In this document: positions 1-8,354 of the stretch, piece after piece
Position numbering within the stretch: position 1 is the first letter of the stretch
How the letters are laid out: every line of letters begins with the position of its first letter
Source: Lachnospiraceae bacterium
GTDB lineage: Bacteria > Bacillota > Clostridia > Lachnospirales > Lachnospiraceae
Length of the DNA: 40,154 nucleotides
Assembly: GCA_017635395.1 (NCBI GenBank)
Contig: JAGBLN010000012.1
Span: 1 to 40,154 of the forward strand
Direction: 5' to 3'
Translations under genes and position numbers: made by a program
Notes under the pieces: generated by a model
Told to the model about the DNA's origin: nothing
Seen by the model: the letters and a program-made list of their open reading frames with translations, nothing else
Database searches by the model: none

Positions 1-255
1 GAAGGGCGTGAGGAAGGTTTCGCGGAAGGCCGCGCAGAAGGACTTGAAGAGGGGCATACGAAAGGACTTGAAGAGGGTCGCGCAGAAGGACTTGAAGAAG
101 GGCACACGAAAGGACTTGCAGAAGGGCGTGAGATACGTGACAGAGAAAAGATCACCGATATGCTGCACCGTGGCAAGACAGTTGATGAAATAGTTGAATT
201 CTGCGGTTATCCCTGTGAGCAGGTAAGGAAAGTTGCTGATGCCCTTGAGGCGTAG
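1..255 (+). CDS. C-terminal tail of Rpn-type PD-(D/E)XK nuclease/transposase family protein (5' partial)
   Basis: An open frame from the left edge (frame 1) to TAG at 253-255 gives 84 residues. The first ~44 residues are a run of EG-rich units (EGLEEGRAEG-type), followed by a short helical tail with a sequence like KITDMLHRGKTVDEIVEFCG. This is the usual C-terminal organisation of the Rpn/'PD-(D/E)XK nuclease family transposase' group: charged EGxxEG repeats and then a small HTH-like end. The nuclease core lies outside the window, so no catalytic residue can be checked. Assignment is by tail architecture only, from family knowledge. The other-frame reading of this stretch is a shadow of the repeats. 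Confidence 0.6.
   Translation, partial: EGREEGFAEGRAEGLEEGHTKGLEEGRAEGLEEGHTKGLAEGREIRDREKITDMLHRGKTVDEIVEFCGYPCEQVRKVADALEA
37..132 (+). repeat. Two tandem 48-bp coding repeats
   Basis: Positions 37-84 and 85-132 are near-identical 48-bp units, each encoding 16 residues (EGLEEGHTKGLEEGRA, then EGLEEGHTKGLAEGRE). They lie in frame within the Rpn-type tail, so unit gain or loss would change protein length by 16 residues without a frameshift. Confidence 0.8.
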
Positions 256-270
256 GCGGAGGTGAAGAAT

Positions 271-324
271 ATGTGCCTGACAGAATATAACGAAGCCGAA
301 ACTATGCAGATGTTCATGTTATGA
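271..324 (+). CDS. 17-residue small ORF with strong ribosome-binding site
   Basis: ATG at 271 is preceded by GGAGGTG at 258-264, an almost ideal Shine-Dalgarno six bases upstream. The frame reads MCLTEYNEAETMQMFML and stops at TGA 322-324. It begins 15 bases after the Rpn-type gene ends. The segment CLTEYNEAETMQMF resembles, from memory, the region just before the EG-rich repeats in the same nuclease family, so it may be a clipped remnant of a second copy. It could equally be a chance ORF. No function is proposed. Confidence 0.3.
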   Translation: MCLTEYNEAETMQMFML

Positions 325-355
325 AAATTCTATTCATGTAATGAGGGAGGTTTTT

Positions 356-1099
356 ATGGTTGATGTAAAAGGAAGATGGGCACTCGTAACCGGTGGAGCA
401 AGAGGTATAGGAAGACTTGCGGCACTTTTTCTTGCAGAAAGAGGCTGCAATATCATAGTGCAGAGCAGAAAGAAGACAAACTCCGATAGTGTGAGATCCG
501 AGATAGAGGATCTTGGGGTGAAGTGCATTCAGGTAGAAGCTGAACTCTCGGATCTTGATAGTGTAAAGCGTATGCTTGAAGAGATTGATTCCCTTAATCT
601 CAGGATAGACATAGTGATGAATAATGCGGGCATGCAGATAGCATACAGGACTGATTACCTGACAACCCCTGCAGAGGACTATACTGTTAGTTTCCTTATA
701 AACACTGTTGCACCTATGATGATCTGCTATCACTTTGTTCCGAAAATGAAGGAAAACGGCTTCGGAAGGATAGTAAATACTACCAGCGGAATAGCACTTG
801 AGCCGGAGCAGGCGGGGTATTCCGCAAGTAAGGCTGCTTTGAATAAGGTGACCATAGATTTAGGATCGAAGCTTCAGGGCTCGGATGTGTTGATCAATCT
901 TACAGATCCGGGCTGGTGCCGTACAGATCTTGGGGGACCGAATGCTCCTAATGCGCCGGAGTCAGCTATCCCCGGAGTAGTAGTGGGAGCTTTTGTGGAT
1001 GATGGAAAGTCAGGAAGGATATTCGGTGCGGACCGGTTTTATGACAAGAGTCTCGAGGAGGCTGTAGCAGTTGCTGAGAATATGAACAGCCCTTATTGA
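356..1099 (+). CDS. SDR family NAD(P)-dependent oxidoreductase
   Basis: The product is a 247-residue classical short-chain dehydrogenase/reductase. The Rossmann dinucleotide motif TGGARGIG lies at about residues 12-19, NNAG at 89-92 and the catalytic YSASK at 155-159, with a Ser/Thr cluster (NTTS, 141-144) in the usual Ser position. Length fits the classical SDR class. An in-frame ATG at 341 exists, but it sits inside the purine-rich GAGGGAGG stretch. ATG 356 has GGAGG (346-350) five bases upstream and is preferred. The substrate cannot be read from sequence. The gene stands alone between the Rpn-type fragment and the glycan operon, which has its own candidate promoter. Confidence 0.9.
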   Translation: MVDVKGRWALVTGGARGIGRLAALFLAERGCNIIVQSRKKTNSDSVRSEIEDLGVKCIQVEAELSDLDSVKRMLEEIDSLNLRIDIVMNNAGMQIAYRTDYLTTPAEDYTVSFLINTVAPMMICYHFVPKMKENGFGRIVNTTSGIALEPEQAGYSASKAALNKVTIDLGSKLQGSDVLINLTDPGWCRTDLGGPNAPNAPESAIPGVVVGAFVDDGKSGRIFGADRFYDKSLEEAVAVAENMNSPY

Positions 1100-1137
1100 G
1101 CAGGCCATTTGTTATTGTTCCTAGCACTTTTTAAATA

Positions 1138-1146
1138 TGTTATACT
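1138..1146 (+). promoter_or_regulatory. Candidate extended -10 promoter for the surface-glycan operon
   Basis: TGTTATACT matches an extended -10 (TG-N-TATACT), with TATACT at 1141-1146. No good -35 is visible at 17-bp spacing. It lies in the 204-bp gap before the glycosyltransferase gene and would give a leader of about 150 nt. Inference only. Confidence 0.45.
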
Positions 1147-1303
1147 GTCATGTGGCTTATTTTTGCGATTATCGTAACAACAGCTGCCATTATCCTTAAG
1201 ATCATTGTCTAGCTGGTTAACTGTTCCGCAGCAGGCGGGTAATGCAGCGGTCAGGGAGTGTCAGGATCATTGTGATGGCTAAGTACCGGAGCCGGAGGAT
1301 TTC

Positions 1304-2389
1304 ATGAAAGACAGAATTTATGTGTGTCACACATTTTACCATGTGCTGATCACATTCCTAAAAGAATTTGAGCTTCGGGCAAAGGATGACCGTGACAAAG
1401 GAGCGACACTGGTCCTAAGCCTTATGTCAAATAACTTTGGCGGACTTAAGGATAGGATAGAAGAACTCGGATTTTTTGAGGAAGTCATAGAATTTGATGA
1501 AAAACGGGAAAGTTTCTTTCCGGAACTGGCAGAATTAAAAAAGGACCGCGGCAATATAGTTTCCAATATGATACAGCGGATAAAGTTTACTTCTGCTTTT
1601 GCTAAGGCACAGGAACCCTTTGTGCCTGTTGATTTCAGGGAATATAGGGATGTATATGTCTATTGTGATACTGATCCCATAGGGCTGTATCTGAATAAGC
1701 ATAAGATACGATATCATGCCATAGAGGATGGGCTTGACTGTCTGAAGACTCTTGATCTTGCGAGGATAAGCAATGCAGGGCATTTTAAATTAAAGACGGT
1801 TTTTGCCTCGCTTAATCTCATATTTATAGAAAACGGTTATTCAAAATACTGTATAGATATGGAGATAAATGACAGATCCGTCCTGCAGTACGATTATAAA
1901 AAGTATAAAGTAGTACCTCGCAAACCGCTGTATGACCGTCTGACCCAGGCAGATAAGGAAATCCTGCTTTCTGCTTTTGTGGAGAATAAGTCTGAGATAG
2001 AGAAGATTGCAGAGAATCTGCAAATGAGCGGTAACCGGGCAGTACTGATATTGTCTGATCCTTTGACAGATCTTGAGACCCGTAAGAAGATAATGCAAGA
2101 TCTGATAGAGACTTATGGTCGCAATAATGACGGCAGCAAATGCATTGTTTTCATAAAGCCGCACCCCAGGGATGTGCTGGACTATAAGGCGGAATTCCCG
2201 GAGTATCCGCAGTTTGCCGCTACGGTACCAATGGAACTGTTGGGATTTTTTGAGGGGCTGCACTTTGATACCGTGGTTTCGGTATATACAGAGCTTGGCG
2301 CAATAACCTTCGCTGATGAAAAGATACGGCTGGGCCATGACTTCATGGATAAGTATGAGCCGGTGGAAATGCACAGGCACAAGATCTAA
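1304..2389 (+). CDS. GT52 / polysialyltransferase-like glycosyltransferase
   Basis: This 361-residue cytoplasmic protein has no signal peptide or membrane segment. It opens with YVCHTFYHVLI, typical of the N-terminal strand of glycosyltransferase family 52 (lipooligosaccharide sialyltransferase) and related polysialyltransferase-type enzymes. EDG at residues 141-143 fits the general-base motif, KPHPRD at 285-290 the HP motif that binds CMP-sugar, and SVYTELGA at 326-333 the serine motif. Family knowledge suggests CMP-activated nonulosonate or a related donor, but the actual donor is not visible. It starts the glycan operon: GGAGG at 1294-1298 is five bases before the ATG. The next gene is an oligosaccharide flippase, so it probably builds the glycan that is exported. 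Confidence 0.75.
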   Translation: MKDRIYVCHTFYHVLITFLKEFELRAKDDRDKGATLVLSLMSNNFGGLKDRIEELGFFEEVIEFDEKRESFFPELAELKKDRGNIVSNMIQRIKFTSAFAKAQEPFVPVDFREYRDVYVYCDTDPIGLYLNKHKIRYHAIEDGLDCLKTLDLARISNAGHFKLKTVFASLNLIFIENGYSKYCIDMEINDRSVLQYDYKKYKVVPRKPLYDRLTQADKEILLSAFVENKSEIEKIAENLQMSGNRAVLILSDPLTDLETRKKIMQDLIETYGRNNDGSKCIVFIKPHPRDVLDYKAEFPEYPQFAATVPMELLGFFEGLHFDTVVSVYTELGAITFADEKIRLGHDFMDKYEPVEMHRHKI

Positions 2390-2456
2390 GCAGCGGAGCA
2401 ATCTGTATCTCTCATAAATTTATAATACATTACAAAGTAGGATAAAACAAAACCGA

Positions 2457-4214
2457 ATGTTAAAAATAGTCAATAAACTTAATAAACTCCTGGATAAAAA
2501 GCAGAAGGGCTTTATGGTAGTCCTTGTGATAATGATGCTTATCGGCGCTATTCTCGAGACTGCCAGCGTAACCCTGGTCATTCCTGTCATTTCCATAGTA
2601 ATGGATCAGGATGCGGTGACAGGGAACAAATACGTGGCTCCTGTATATAATGCCCTCGGGATGCAGTCTCCCAGGGACTTTACCGTTTTAGTAATGGTCC
2701 TTCTGATACTTGCATTTGTTGTTAAAAACATTTTCCTGTATGTCCAGCAGAAAGTCCTTTACCGTTTTGTATACACAAACCAGTTCAGAACATCCGAGCG
2801 CATGATGAAGAATTACATACGCAGGAACTATGAATATTTTCTTAATGCGGATACAGCCGTGATACAGAGGAGTATCACTTCTGATGTAAATAATATGTAC
2901 GCTCTGATACTGTCGCTCCTGACACTTGTTTCAGAGACCATAGTGGCGCTTTTCCTTATAGCCGTGCTGCTCTGGGCAGAGCCTATGATGACCATAATGA
3001 TATCCGGTCTTTTAGGCGCCGTGCTTTTTATCATAAAGCTTGTGCTGAAACCAATCATGCGTAAGGCTGGCGAGGACAACCAGGATTATTACAGCGGACT
3101 CTTCAAGTGGATAAGCCAGACCGTGACTGGCATAAAGGATGTAAAGGTCGGCGGCAGGGAGGCTTACTTTGTGGATGAGTACATCCGCTGCGGCAAGGGC
3201 TATGTGGATGCTGTGCAGAAATATACTCTCTACAGCAATATCCCCAGGCTCCTGATAGAGACCATCTGTGTAGCCGCAATGGTCCTTTACATGCTGATAC
3301 TTATATTAAACGGTCAGGACACTACGGATATGCTGGCCATACTTTCAGCCTTCGGCGTGGCAGTGGTGCGTCTCATGCCCTGTGCCAACCGTATCAACAA
3401 TCAGATAAATAATATCGCGTATTTTGAGCCTTTCCTTATGGGAGTTTCCGATAATCTTCAGGGTGATATCGATGACAAAAATACCGACATGGCAGATCTT
3501 ATGCCGGTTAAGGATAAGCTTCCCGTACATGATAAGGTGGAGCTTTCAAATATCACCTACAAGTATCCTAATACAGAAAAACTCATATTTGACGATGCCA
3601 GTCTCATCATTCCGGTGGGAATGAGCATAGGCATAGTGGGAAGCAGCGGCGCCGGAAAATCCACCATAGTGGACGTGCTGCTGGGACTTCTCAAAATGCA
3701 GTCGGGTACTATTAAAGCTGACGGACAGGATGTGATGGAGACTGCAAATTACCGCAGATGGCTTAAGAATGTGGGCTATATCCCCCAGACTATTTTCATG
3801 CTTGATGACAGCATCCGCCGTAATGTGGCTTTCGGTATACCGGAAGATGAAATCTCCGAGGAACGTATTTGGGAAGTGCTCGCTGAGGCGCAGCTTGATG
3901 AGTTTGTAAGGTCTCTTCCCGAGGGACTTGATACCGGCATCGGAGAAAGGGGAGTAAGACTTTCCGGCGGACAGCGTCAGCGTATCGGTATTGCAAGGGC
4001 GCTTTATGATGATCCGGAGATACTGATCCTGGATGAGGCGACCTCAGCACTTGATAATGATACAGAAGCAGCCATAATGGATTCCATAAACCGTTTCATG
4101 GGACGGAAGACACTTGTGATAATCGCCCACAGACTTCAGACCATTGAAAAGTGCGATATGGTCTACAGGGTTGAAGACGGACATATAATCTGCGAACGGA
4201 GGCGGGAAGGATGA
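2457..4214 (+). CDS. PglK-like ABC flippase/exporter (fused TMD-NBD)
   Basis: This 585-residue half-transporter has about six membrane segments in the first ~320 residues and an ABC ATPase after that. Walker A GSSGAGKST is at 395-403, signature LSGGQ at 502-506, Walker B ILILDE at 522-527 and the switch His at 558. The end of the membrane domain, VVRLMPCANRI (residues 313-323), and the NBD segment YIPQTIFMLDDSI resemble Campylobacter PglK, which flips lipid-linked oligosaccharides. Export of a lipid-linked glycan made by the preceding glycosyltransferase is the likely role. The ribosome-binding site is weak (GTAGGA about 14 bases upstream). The stop overlaps the MBOAT start by four bases (ATGA), indicating translational coupling. 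Confidence 0.88.
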   Translation: MLKIVNKLNKLLDKKQKGFMVVLVIMMLIGAILETASVTLVIPVISIVMDQDAVTGNKYVAPVYNALGMQSPRDFTVLVMVLLILAFVVKNIFLYVQQKVLYRFVYTNQFRTSERMMKNYIRRNYEYFLNADTAVIQRSITSDVNNMYALILSLLTLVSETIVALFLIAVLLWAEPMMTIMISGLLGAVLFIIKLVLKPIMRKAGEDNQDYYSGLFKWISQTVTGIKDVKVGGREAYFVDEYIRCGKGYVDAVQKYTLYSNIPRLLIETICVAAMVLYMLILILNGQDTTDMLAILSAFGVAVVRLMPCANRINNQINNIAYFEPFLMGVSDNLQGDIDDKNTDMADLMPVKDKLPVHDKVELSNITYKYPNTEKLIFDDASLIIPVGMSIGIVGSSGAGKSTIVDVLLGLLKMQSGTIKADGQDVMETANYRRWLKNVGYIPQTIFMLDDSIRRNVAFGIPEDEISEERIWEVLAEAQLDEFVRSLPEGLDTGIGERGVRLSGGQRQRIGIARALYDDPEILILDEATSALDNDTEAAIMDSINRFMGRKTLVIIAHRLQTIEKCDMVYRVEDGHIICERRREG

Positions 4215-5632
4215 TTTTTCCAAGCGTCATATTCCTGTTCGCTTTTCTGCCGGCAATGCTTGCCGGATATTATCTTTTCGGACATATCATCTGCAGAAAG
4301 AATATCAGGGTAAAGAACCTGCTCCTGCTTGCAGGCAGTCTTTTCTTTTATGCCTGGGGCGAAGGGAAAAATGTCATTCTGCTGATCGTTTCGGCAGTCA
4401 TGAACTATGTCTTTGCGCTGCTTGTTGACAGTGAGAAACAGCGGCTTTCGGAGAGAGCCCGTAAGGCAGTCGTTGCCATATCCGTGATATGCAATATCGG
4501 ATTGCTGTTTGTATATAAATACCTTGATTTCACAATAGGCAATATTAATTTTATTTTTAAATCGGATATTCCTCTGGCAGGCATCGCCCTTCCCATAGGC
4601 ATATCCTTCTTTACTTTCCAGGCTCTTTCCTATGTGGTGGATGTATACAGGGGAAATGCAAAGGTGCAGAGGAATCCTCTGGATGTGGCACTGTATATCG
4701 CGCTTTTCCCGCAGCTGGTGGCCGGACCTATAGTTAGGTATGCGGATATAGCCGCGCAGATAATCCGTCGTGAAGAAAGCGTGCAGAAGTTTGTAGATGG
4801 TACGGAGAGGTTTATTGTCGGTGTGTGCAAAAAGATCCTTATAGCAGATACTGTAAGCCTCTTTGCATACCGTATGATGGGACATGTGGCGGAGGGGGAT
4901 AACATATCGCCTGGGGCAGCGTGGCTTGGTGCTGTATGTTTCTTATTCTGTATATACTTTGATTTTTCAGGATATTCTGATATGGCAATTGGACTGGGTG
5001 AAATGTTTGGATTTAAATTTGCGGAGAACTTCAACTATCCCTATGTCTCAACCAGTGTGACAGAATTTTGGAGAAGATGGCATATCTCATTGGGAAGCTG
5101 GTTCAGGGATTATGTATATATTCCGCTTGGCGGAAACCGCTGCTCAAAAGCAAGGAATTTTCTTAATCTTTTTATTGTCTGGTTTTTGACAGGGTTCTGG
5201 CATGGTGCCAATTGGACCTTTATTTTCTGGGGGCTTGAGAATTTTGCGTTACTGCTTTTTGAGAGAAAGATAAAGTATGGAAAAAAGTTGAAGTTTCCTT
5301 TGTTTTTCTCTTATGTATATTCACTGCTTGCGGCAGTTTTCGGTTGGGTAATTTTCTTTTCTCCGGATCTGCCCACGGCTTTTCGTTATATAGGCCAGAT
5401 GTTTTATGCGAAGGGGACTCCGGTACTCGGAGCTTCCGCTGCTTCAGCGCTGTTTTATTTAAAAGATAATATTTTATTCTTTATTGCAGCGGCGGTTTTT
5501 TCAACCCCGGTGGGCAAAAAAATTGACAGTGCACCAGCTGTAAAACGAATACTGCTGATTGCGGCATTTATGGTATGTATAGTTTACATTTTAAAAGGCG
5601 GATATAGTCCATTCATATACTTTAATTTTTAG
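4211..5632 (+). CDS. MBOAT family O-acyltransferase (DltB/AlgI-like)
   Basis: This 473-residue polytopic membrane protein has roughly 11-12 hydrophobic segments. The MBOAT core is clear: WRRWHIS at residues 287-293 (conserved His291), FRDYVYIPLGG at about 298-308, and WHGANW at 330-335 with catalytic His331. The two histidines are spaced as in DltB and AlgI. Family members move acyl groups (acetyl, D-alanyl or others) across or at the membrane onto surface polymers. The gene overlaps the flippase by four bases, and a DHHW-type partner and an acyl carrier protein follow, so acylation of the exported glycan is the best inference. The acyl donor is not determined; the carrier protein downstream makes a carrier-bound donor plausible. 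Confidence 0.93.
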   Translation: MIFPSVIFLFAFLPAMLAGYYLFGHIICRKNIRVKNLLLLAGSLFFYAWGEGKNVILLIVSAVMNYVFALLVDSEKQRLSERARKAVVAISVICNIGLLFVYKYLDFTIGNINFIFKSDIPLAGIALPIGISFFTFQALSYVVDVYRGNAKVQRNPLDVALYIALFPQLVAGPIVRYADIAAQIIRREESVQKFVDGTERFIVGVCKKILIADTVSLFAYRMMGHVAEGDNISPGAAWLGAVCFLFCIYFDFSGYSDMAIGLGEMFGFKFAENFNYPYVSTSVTEFWRRWHISLGSWFRDYVYIPLGGNRCSKARNFLNLFIVWFLTGFWHGANWTFIFWGLENFALLLFERKIKYGKKLKFPLFFSYVYSLLAAVFGWVIFFSPDLPTAFRYIGQMFYAKGTPVLGASAASALFYLKDNILFFIAAAVFSTPVGKKIDSAPAVKRILLIAAFMVCIVYILKGGYSPFIYFNF

Positions 5633-5648
5633 AGTATGAGTAGAGATA

Positions 5649-6833
5649 ATGAAAAACACACAGACAGACAAAATATCTGAAGAAAAATGCATAAATAAAA
5701 AAGAATGCCGGTCCGGTATTATTTTCACATGCGCTTTTCTCCTGATCATTTCATTTTTTACTGCTGTTAATGGCTATGAGTTTGCAGCTGATCTGGAGCC
5801 TGACGGCCATGTGAAGGGTATTGCACAGCTTGAGCTTGCCCGTGATTACGGTGTGGATGCCTGGGGCGCATTGCAGAAGCTTATGTGCAAGCGTATGGCC
5901 TTTGGAAGCACTGTATATTCCGATGTCGCGGTTCTTGACAACGGATATGCCACCATGCCTGATCTTTATCCGGACATAGTGCCGGCAGAGGAGGGGGCAG
6001 CGGATGCATTCGAATTTGCTAAGGCGCACGGCATTGAATTCCTTTATGTACAGGGCTGTGGTAAGGAAGAAACGGAAGCGGATCTTCCCTTTGGAGTGGA
6101 GAGCAGTGCGGGAGATAAAGCTGCACGGATGACGGAATACCTTAATGAACAGGGAATACCTAACCTGAGCGTAAGGGAGATACTGGAGCGTGAAGGCGGC
6201 GACTGGTACGGTTATTTTTACCGTACGGACCATCACATGAGAAATAATGCGGCTTTTATCACGGCCTGCGAGATGGGTAAATTTGTTAATGAAAAAAGCG
6301 GCATAGCACCTGATGTCGATTGGATGAATGAGGATAATTATTCATGTAACGAATACAAAGACGTATTCTTGGGCACTCACGGACGTATGACAGGCCGGTT
6401 CTTTACCGGGCTCGATGACTATGAATTATGGCTTCCAAAGTGGGATACGAAAATGTCCCTTGATGTGCCTTCCCAGGGGATACATAGGGAGGGGAATTTT
6501 GAAGATGCCTTTGTATATTACGAGAATCTTGCAGGATACAGCTTTGACTATTATGCCTATTATGCATATCTTCATCAGGACTATGACCATATGATCTTAA
6601 AGAATGAAAATGCACCGAACGATATTAAAATGGTAATTGTGCGGGACTCAACCGCGGTTGCCATAGCGCCGTTCCTTATACATGACTGCAGTGAGATCCA
6701 TCTCCTGGATCTGAGATACATGTCTGCAGATGAGGATGTTTATGGTATCATAGAGGAGACGGATCCGGACTGGCTGATCTATCTTTTAGGACCGGGGTAT
6801 CTTGGAAATGAGGGAGCGGTGAAGCTGAGATGA
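5649..6833 (+). CDS. DHHW/AlgJ-like membrane-anchored protein, MBOAT partner
   Basis: The product has 394 residues, with one hydrophobic N-terminal anchor (about residues 23-41) and a large extracellular domain. YRTDHH at 191-196 corresponds to the DHHW/AlgX-AlgJ motif, but the fourth position is Met (DHHM) rather than Trp. VRDST at 331-335 provides the SGNH-like Ser334 with neighbouring Asp333, and HLLDLRYM follows at about 351-358, as in this family. Such proteins act beside an MBOAT to hand acyl groups to extracellular polysaccharide, as DltD or AlgJ/AlgX do. The start is 16 bases after the MBOAT stop, in the same operon. DHHW family membership is well supported; the exact reaction is inference. 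Confidence 0.8.
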   Translation: MKNTQTDKISEEKCINKKECRSGIIFTCAFLLIISFFTAVNGYEFAADLEPDGHVKGIAQLELARDYGVDAWGALQKLMCKRMAFGSTVYSDVAVLDNGYATMPDLYPDIVPAEEGAADAFEFAKAHGIEFLYVQGCGKEETEADLPFGVESSAGDKAARMTEYLNEQGIPNLSVREILEREGGDWYGYFYRTDHHMRNNAAFITACEMGKFVNEKSGIAPDVDWMNEDNYSCNEYKDVFLGTHGRMTGRFFTGLDDYELWLPKWDTKMSLDVPSQGIHREGNFEDAFVYYENLAGYSFDYYAYYAYLHQDYDHMILKNENAPNDIKMVIVRDSTAVAIAPFLIHDCSEIHLLDLRYMSADEDVYGIIEETDPDWLIYLLGPGYLGNEGAVKLR

Positions 6834-6893
6834 ATTATTGGATTTAAAGATTCTTTTTGCTAAGCTGCGTAAAAAGCGGCGGAAAGGGGAATT

Positions 6894-7130
6894 ATGCTTG
6901 AACGCATAAGTGAACTGATGAGGGATAAACTTGGTGTCCCTGATGAAATGGCGATAACCGGGGATATCAGCTTTAAGGATGATCTTCTGTCTGACTCTTT
7001 TGAAATGATGGAATTCATCATGGCAGTTGAGGATGAATACCGTATAGAAATAAGTGAAGAAGAGTTTGCGGAACTGGAAACTGTAGGGGATCTTATCGAC
7101 TGCATAAATGACAAACCCCTTTATGATTGA
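6894..7130 (+). CDS. Acyl carrier protein
   Basis: This 78-residue acidic helical protein has the carrier signature LLSDSFEMMEF, in which Ser35 is the expected phosphopantetheine attachment site (DSF replacing the usual DSL). A GGAAAGGGGA purine stretch (6880-6889) is its ribosome-binding site. It is placed between the DHHW-type protein and the aminotransferase. A dedicated carrier within an MBOAT operon recalls DltC in the D-alanylation system, although no DltA-like adenylation enzyme is seen in the window. It may instead carry a fatty-acyl or hydroxyacyl group for amide or ester formation on the glycan. Carrier identity is firm; its cargo is unknown. Confidence 0.9.
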   Translation: MLERISELMRDKLGVPDEMAITGDISFKDDLLSDSFEMMEFIMAVEDEYRIEISEEEFAELETVGDLIDCINDKPLYD

Positions 7131-7222
7131 TGGATTTTTCTGAAAAGACTGCCTCACAGCCGTCAGTGTTTTTCAAAATTGCTGATCTGAGCTGTGAGTA
7201 CGGGGCGAAAACAGGAGGCTAT

Positions 7223-8320
7223 ATGCAGGAAATAATGACAAACAGACTGGACAGAGGGTTCTTCAGATACCAGCAGGAATTTGAAGATGCGGCTTTGCGT
7301 GCCCTGAGGTCCGGTTATTACATATTGGGAAAAGAACTGAAGGAATTCGAGGAACAGTATGCATCGTACATGGGTGCCAAATACTGCGTGGGCTGCGGTA
7401 ATGGTCTGGATGCTTTGACTTTGGCATGCAGGGCTATCGGCTTAAAAGAAGGCGATGAGGTGATAGTACAGGGCAATACCTATATTGCAAGCGTGATGGG
7501 AATAACCATTGCAGGTGCTACTCCCGTATTTGCTGAGCCAGACGAATATTTTTCTCTGGATCCCGCTGAAATAGAAAAGAAGATAACGCCGAACACAAAG
7601 GCTGTTATGGTGGTTCACCTTTACGGTCAGGCTGCGCAGATGGATGAGATAACTGCTGTCTGCAGAAAACATGGCCTTAAACTTATTGAAGACTGCGCAC
7701 AGTCCCATGGAGCAAGATTCGGAGACAAAATGACAGGAACCTTTGGAGACATAGGATGTTTTTCGTTTTATCCGTCAAAGAATATCGGTGCTTTCGGTGA
7801 CGGTGGAGCGGTGATAACCGACAATGACGAATATGACAAAAAGATAAGGATGCTTCGTAATTATGGGAGTGCTGTACGCTATTACAATGAGGAAGTGGGA
7901 ATGAATTCACGCCTTGATGAGATACAGGCGGCTCTTTTAAAAGTGCGTCTGGCTCATGAGGACGAGTGCCGGGAGGAAAGGATAGCGGCTGCGGCTTTCT
8001 ATGATGAAGCAATAAGCAATCCAAATGTAGAACTTCCCAAGCGCAGATCCGGAGCTACACATGTGTTCCATCAGTATGTGGTGCGCAGTAAGAGACGTGA
8101 CGAGCTGGCAGCCTTTCTTAAAAAGAAGGGTGTCATGACCATAATCCACTATCCTATACCGCCACATCTGTCACAGGCATATGAGTATCTCGGCGTGAAG
8201 AAGGGGAGCCTTCCGATAACTGAGGCTCTGGCAAATGAGGTATTGTCGATTCCCATGTATACCGGAATCACAAGAGAAGAGCAGCAGTATGTAGCAGAGG
8301 CGTTAAATTCATTTAAGTAG
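7223..8320 (+). CDS. DegT/DnrJ/EryC1/StrS-family PLP sugar aminotransferase
   Basis: The product has 365 residues from this start. The frame is open back to ATG 7130, overlapping the carrier stop. ATG 7223 has AGGAGG at 7213-7218 five bases-plus upstream, and homologues of this family begin near this point, so 7223 is preferred. Family motifs: SGYYILGKEL near residue 30, GNGLDAL at about 59-65, EDCAQSHGA at 146-154, FYPSKNIGA at 172-180 with PLP-binding Lys176, and SRLDEIQAALL at about 219-229. The family transfers an amino group to a nucleotide-linked keto-sugar (for example the FdtB/QdtB type). In this operon it would make an amino sugar that could then be acylated from the carrier protein. 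The substrate is inferred only. Confidence 0.9.
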   Translation: MQEIMTNRLDRGFFRYQQEFEDAALRALRSGYYILGKELKEFEEQYASYMGAKYCVGCGNGLDALTLACRAIGLKEGDEVIVQGNTYIASVMGITIAGATPVFAEPDEYFSLDPAEIEKKITPNTKAVMVVHLYGQAAQMDEITAVCRKHGLKLIEDCAQSHGARFGDKMTGTFGDIGCFSFYPSKNIGAFGDGGAVITDNDEYDKKIRMLRNYGSAVRYYNEEVGMNSRLDEIQAALLKVRLAHEDECREERIAAAAFYDEAISNPNVELPKRRSGATHVFHQYVVRSKRRDELAAFLKKKGVMTIIHYPIPPHLSQAYEYLGVKKGSLPITEALANEVLSIPMYTGITREEQQYVAEALNSFK

Positions 8321-8354
8321 AACGTAGAGCGGTAAAAAGTTTTACAGATAGAAT

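Noticed and set aside
8-193. Lys/Asp-rich plus-strand ORF at the left edge
   Set aside because: It is the shifted-frame reading of the 48-bp repeats; the frame-1 reading matches the Rpn-type tail.
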